A program made the position numbers and the translations under genes. DNA of 18,273 bases from Cyclostephanos tholiformis. Taxonomy: Eukaryota > Bacillariophyta > Thalassiosirophyceae > Thalassiosirales > Thalassiosiraceae. The stretch is from positions 1-18,273 of the forward strand of contig JALLPB010001068.1 in assembly GCA_036939975.1 (NCBI GenBank), read 5' to 3'. The first letter of the stretch is position 1, and each line of letters begins with the position of its first letter. The notes beneath the pieces are model-generated. The model made no database searches. It saw only the letters and a list, made by a program, of their open reading frames with translations, and was not told the DNA's origin. Positions 16,657 through 18,273 of this stretch are shown one piece after another.

Positions 16657-18220
16657 TTACGTCCGTGTAACCCTCTTCGGCGGAGGGAACGTCAATGGCA
16701 CCGACAAGATTGCACCGACGTCCCCTGATCCATTCTTCTTCACAGTGAAACCAGCCTCCCTAAGAACGAGACTTGCTTCCATCGCGTCCAATTTCATGTC
16801 CCTGCAAAGCTGATTGATACTCGGGACGCTCATTTCCTTCCCACTGGCGATCACGTACAGGACGAGAATGTGGGCATGAAGCTTGGTCTTCTGCTGCGGC
16901 GACGCGACGTACCCCCCCCCCTCCCTCTCCGACATGAACAGTTCGAAGAGACGCATCCCAACCTCGTGCGGGACGAAGACCTTGCCGATGCAATCGTCGA
17001 GGGTCCCGCCCTCGATGGTCCCGCCTCGGCCACGCTGTATCTTGGCGTGCAATTTCAGGACGAAGTGCAGGAAAAGGACGACCTTGATGCGATAATTGGA
17101 ACCCTTCCTCGCCGGGTCAATCGACTCCAATAACCTCGTGAGGGATAGGGGTCGATGTTCCTCCTTCTTGCCGAGGAGCGCGGCTATCCAATCTTTGTTC
17201 CCTCCATCACCACCGTCGGCGGTGGCCTCCACCCTTTTCTCGAGGACCTTCTCGACAATGCGCGATGTCTTTTCCCAGGCCAATACGCCCGCCATCGACT
17301 GGGCGTTGTAAACCTTGTACGGCACGTCGGCGTCGACGTCGTATTGGGGTAGCATCCTCCTACGGGCCTGCTCGTATGCAGCATCGACTTGATGCACCTT
17401 GGGTGGGTGAGGGGGGGGGGTTGTGGGGGGGAGACGACAACGTTGAAGGAACAATGAAAATGGGGATCCGAACACCGGCGGCCCGGGACGCGCATGGCGG
17501 GGGGAGGAACAAACGACGAAATTGACGTTCAGAGAAACGGAGCACGAGAAATAAACGTAGAGGGGAGGTGTCGTCGTCATCCAACATCAAAAAAATAAAA
17601 AATAAAATCGATCAACGACGCACCTTCTCGTTCCCGCCCTCCTCCATCATGACCCTCCTGTTCTCGTCGCTTATCCCGCGTTGTTCCGTCACGCTCCTCA
17701 TCATCGCATCTCCCGATCCAACGACGCTGTGAACGTTCACCCTGTTGGCGGCACGGCTATTCATGACCTTCTGCTTCTTTCGACTGCCGAAGCTATCCAC
17801 GAGCAATTGCGCTCGATCCGACGCGCTCATCGTGTTCGAATTTCCCCCACCGACTTCTCCTCCCATTGACGTCGTCGCGTTGTCGTCGTCGTATGCCCTC
17901 GTCCTCTGCTCCAGGGCGAATATCGATCCGCGTTCCGCGGTGGGGTACAGTCGAAGCGTCCTCTCGCGCCGGTCGTATACGCAAACGTACGATTTCGTCA
18001 TCCGTCCGTCGCGACGACCGCGACCGGACACGGACGATGTGTACTCGCAGTGATCGTCCGTGCCGATCAGGCGAGTTCCGCCGCGGGACGACGATGACCT
18101 CGGCCCGGCGCGTACGAATCGCGGAGGGTCCCATCCGGTGGTGCCGCATACCACCGCATTTCCCCCCCCCCCGGCGATGGAGACGGGTGTGCCGCGGGGG
18201 AAGGAAACGACGATGGGATC
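16657..18220 (-). CDS. RPA49: RNA polymerase I subunit RPA49 (A49/POLR1E), 5' incomplete
   Basis: Two exons, complement(16657..17397) and complement(17624..about 18219), joined in frame (EKVHQVDAAYEQ), give about 445 residues, close to the usual 415-480. Exon 1 carries the N-terminal dimerisation region (PIVVSFPRGTPVSI, then YVCVYDRRERTLRLYP) and the family signature LLVDSFGSRKKQKVMNSRAA followed by NRVN. Exon 2 has RRMLPQYDVDADVPYKVY and the C-terminal tandem winged-helix region (HAHILVLYVIASGKEM, then PSINQLCRDMKLDAMEASLV). A49 pairs with A34.5 and promotes Pol I initiation and elongation on rDNA in the nucleolus. The frame is closed by TGA at 18221-18223, so a first exon probably lies upstream and reaches past the window edge. 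The gene is very CpG-rich. Confidence 0.88.
17398..17623 (-). other. 226-bp RPA49 intron with C-rich polypyrimidine tract
   Basis: On the minus strand the donor is AAG|GTGCGT and the acceptor CACCCACCCAAG|GTGCATC, with phase 0 on both sides. The 3' part is almost pure C (runs of up to ten C) instead of the usual T-rich tract. Protein similarity to RPA49 on both sides supports the junction. Confidence 0.75.
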
Positions 18221-18273
18221 TCACACGACGGCTACCCAAAACCAACGGATTGCTGCTCAGCTCGATGGTCTAC

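Noticed and set aside
16851..18245. Overlapping ORFs on both strands across RPA49
   Set aside because: High GC and CpG leave all frames open by chance; only the frames joined across the 17398-17623 intron show RPA49 similarity.

Overview
The window is eukaryotic nuclear DNA, most likely from a diatom or related stramenopile. It has short GT-AG introns, a Copia-type gag-pol whose peptide blocks resemble diatom retrotransposons as I remember them, and an RNA polymerase I subunit gene. I could not run any database search, so taxon and family names rest on visible motifs and memory.

Layout: (1) 68-2200, plus strand, is a truncated and decayed Copia-like retrotransposon: gag, protease, and an integrase that breaks off near 2180. 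(2) 2201-2768 is AT-rich with no gene. (3) 2769-6307, minus strand, is a broken multi-exon gene of unknown function with recognisable introns, stops and frameshifts, and an internal 235-bp tandem duplication. (4) 6420-8250 is G-rich on the plus strand. It contains a small coding remnant and three diverged copies of a 62-68 bp exon-like block on the minus strand, each bounded by splice-site-like sequence beside C-rich tracts. (5) 8250-10650 is mostly featureless, with four weak minus-strand hypothetical ORFs.

(6) 10699-16264 is the notable part. One large, apparently intact gene encodes a zinc-binding H2C2 segment, a DDE integrase core, a Ulp1/C48-type cysteine protease, a RING-like finger and a CXC (tesmin/CRC-like) cysteine cluster. 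A 92-bp intron (14480-14571) then joins it in frame to a second ORF with a small beta-barrel-like segment, degenerate YV(P/S)SED repeats and an HxD motif. The spliced product would be 1509 aa. The gene sits tightly between two arrays of the self-complementary 14-mer GATTATATATAATC (about 10 copies on the left, about 23 on the right), very often spaced exactly 21 bp apart, which is two helical turns. I read this as a DNA transposon of the integrase-derived, Ginger-like class, with palindrome arrays in place of ordinary terminal inverted repeats. No clear terminal inverted repeat or target-site duplication was found.

(7) 16657-18220, minus strand, is the RNA polymerase I subunit RPA49 (POLR1E/A49). 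It has two visible exons, a 226-bp intron with a C-rich polypyrimidine tract, and a 5' end that is incomplete in the window. The host gene and the mobile-element gene converge, with the right palindrome array and a short GGGCCC-repeat region between them.

Base composition changes sharply near 10.97 kb. To the left the DNA looks AT-rich and CpG-poor, with stop codons that are almost all TGA in the Copia remnant. To the right it is much richer in CpG, especially in RPA49. This fits old, mutated repeats beside a younger element and a functional host gene.
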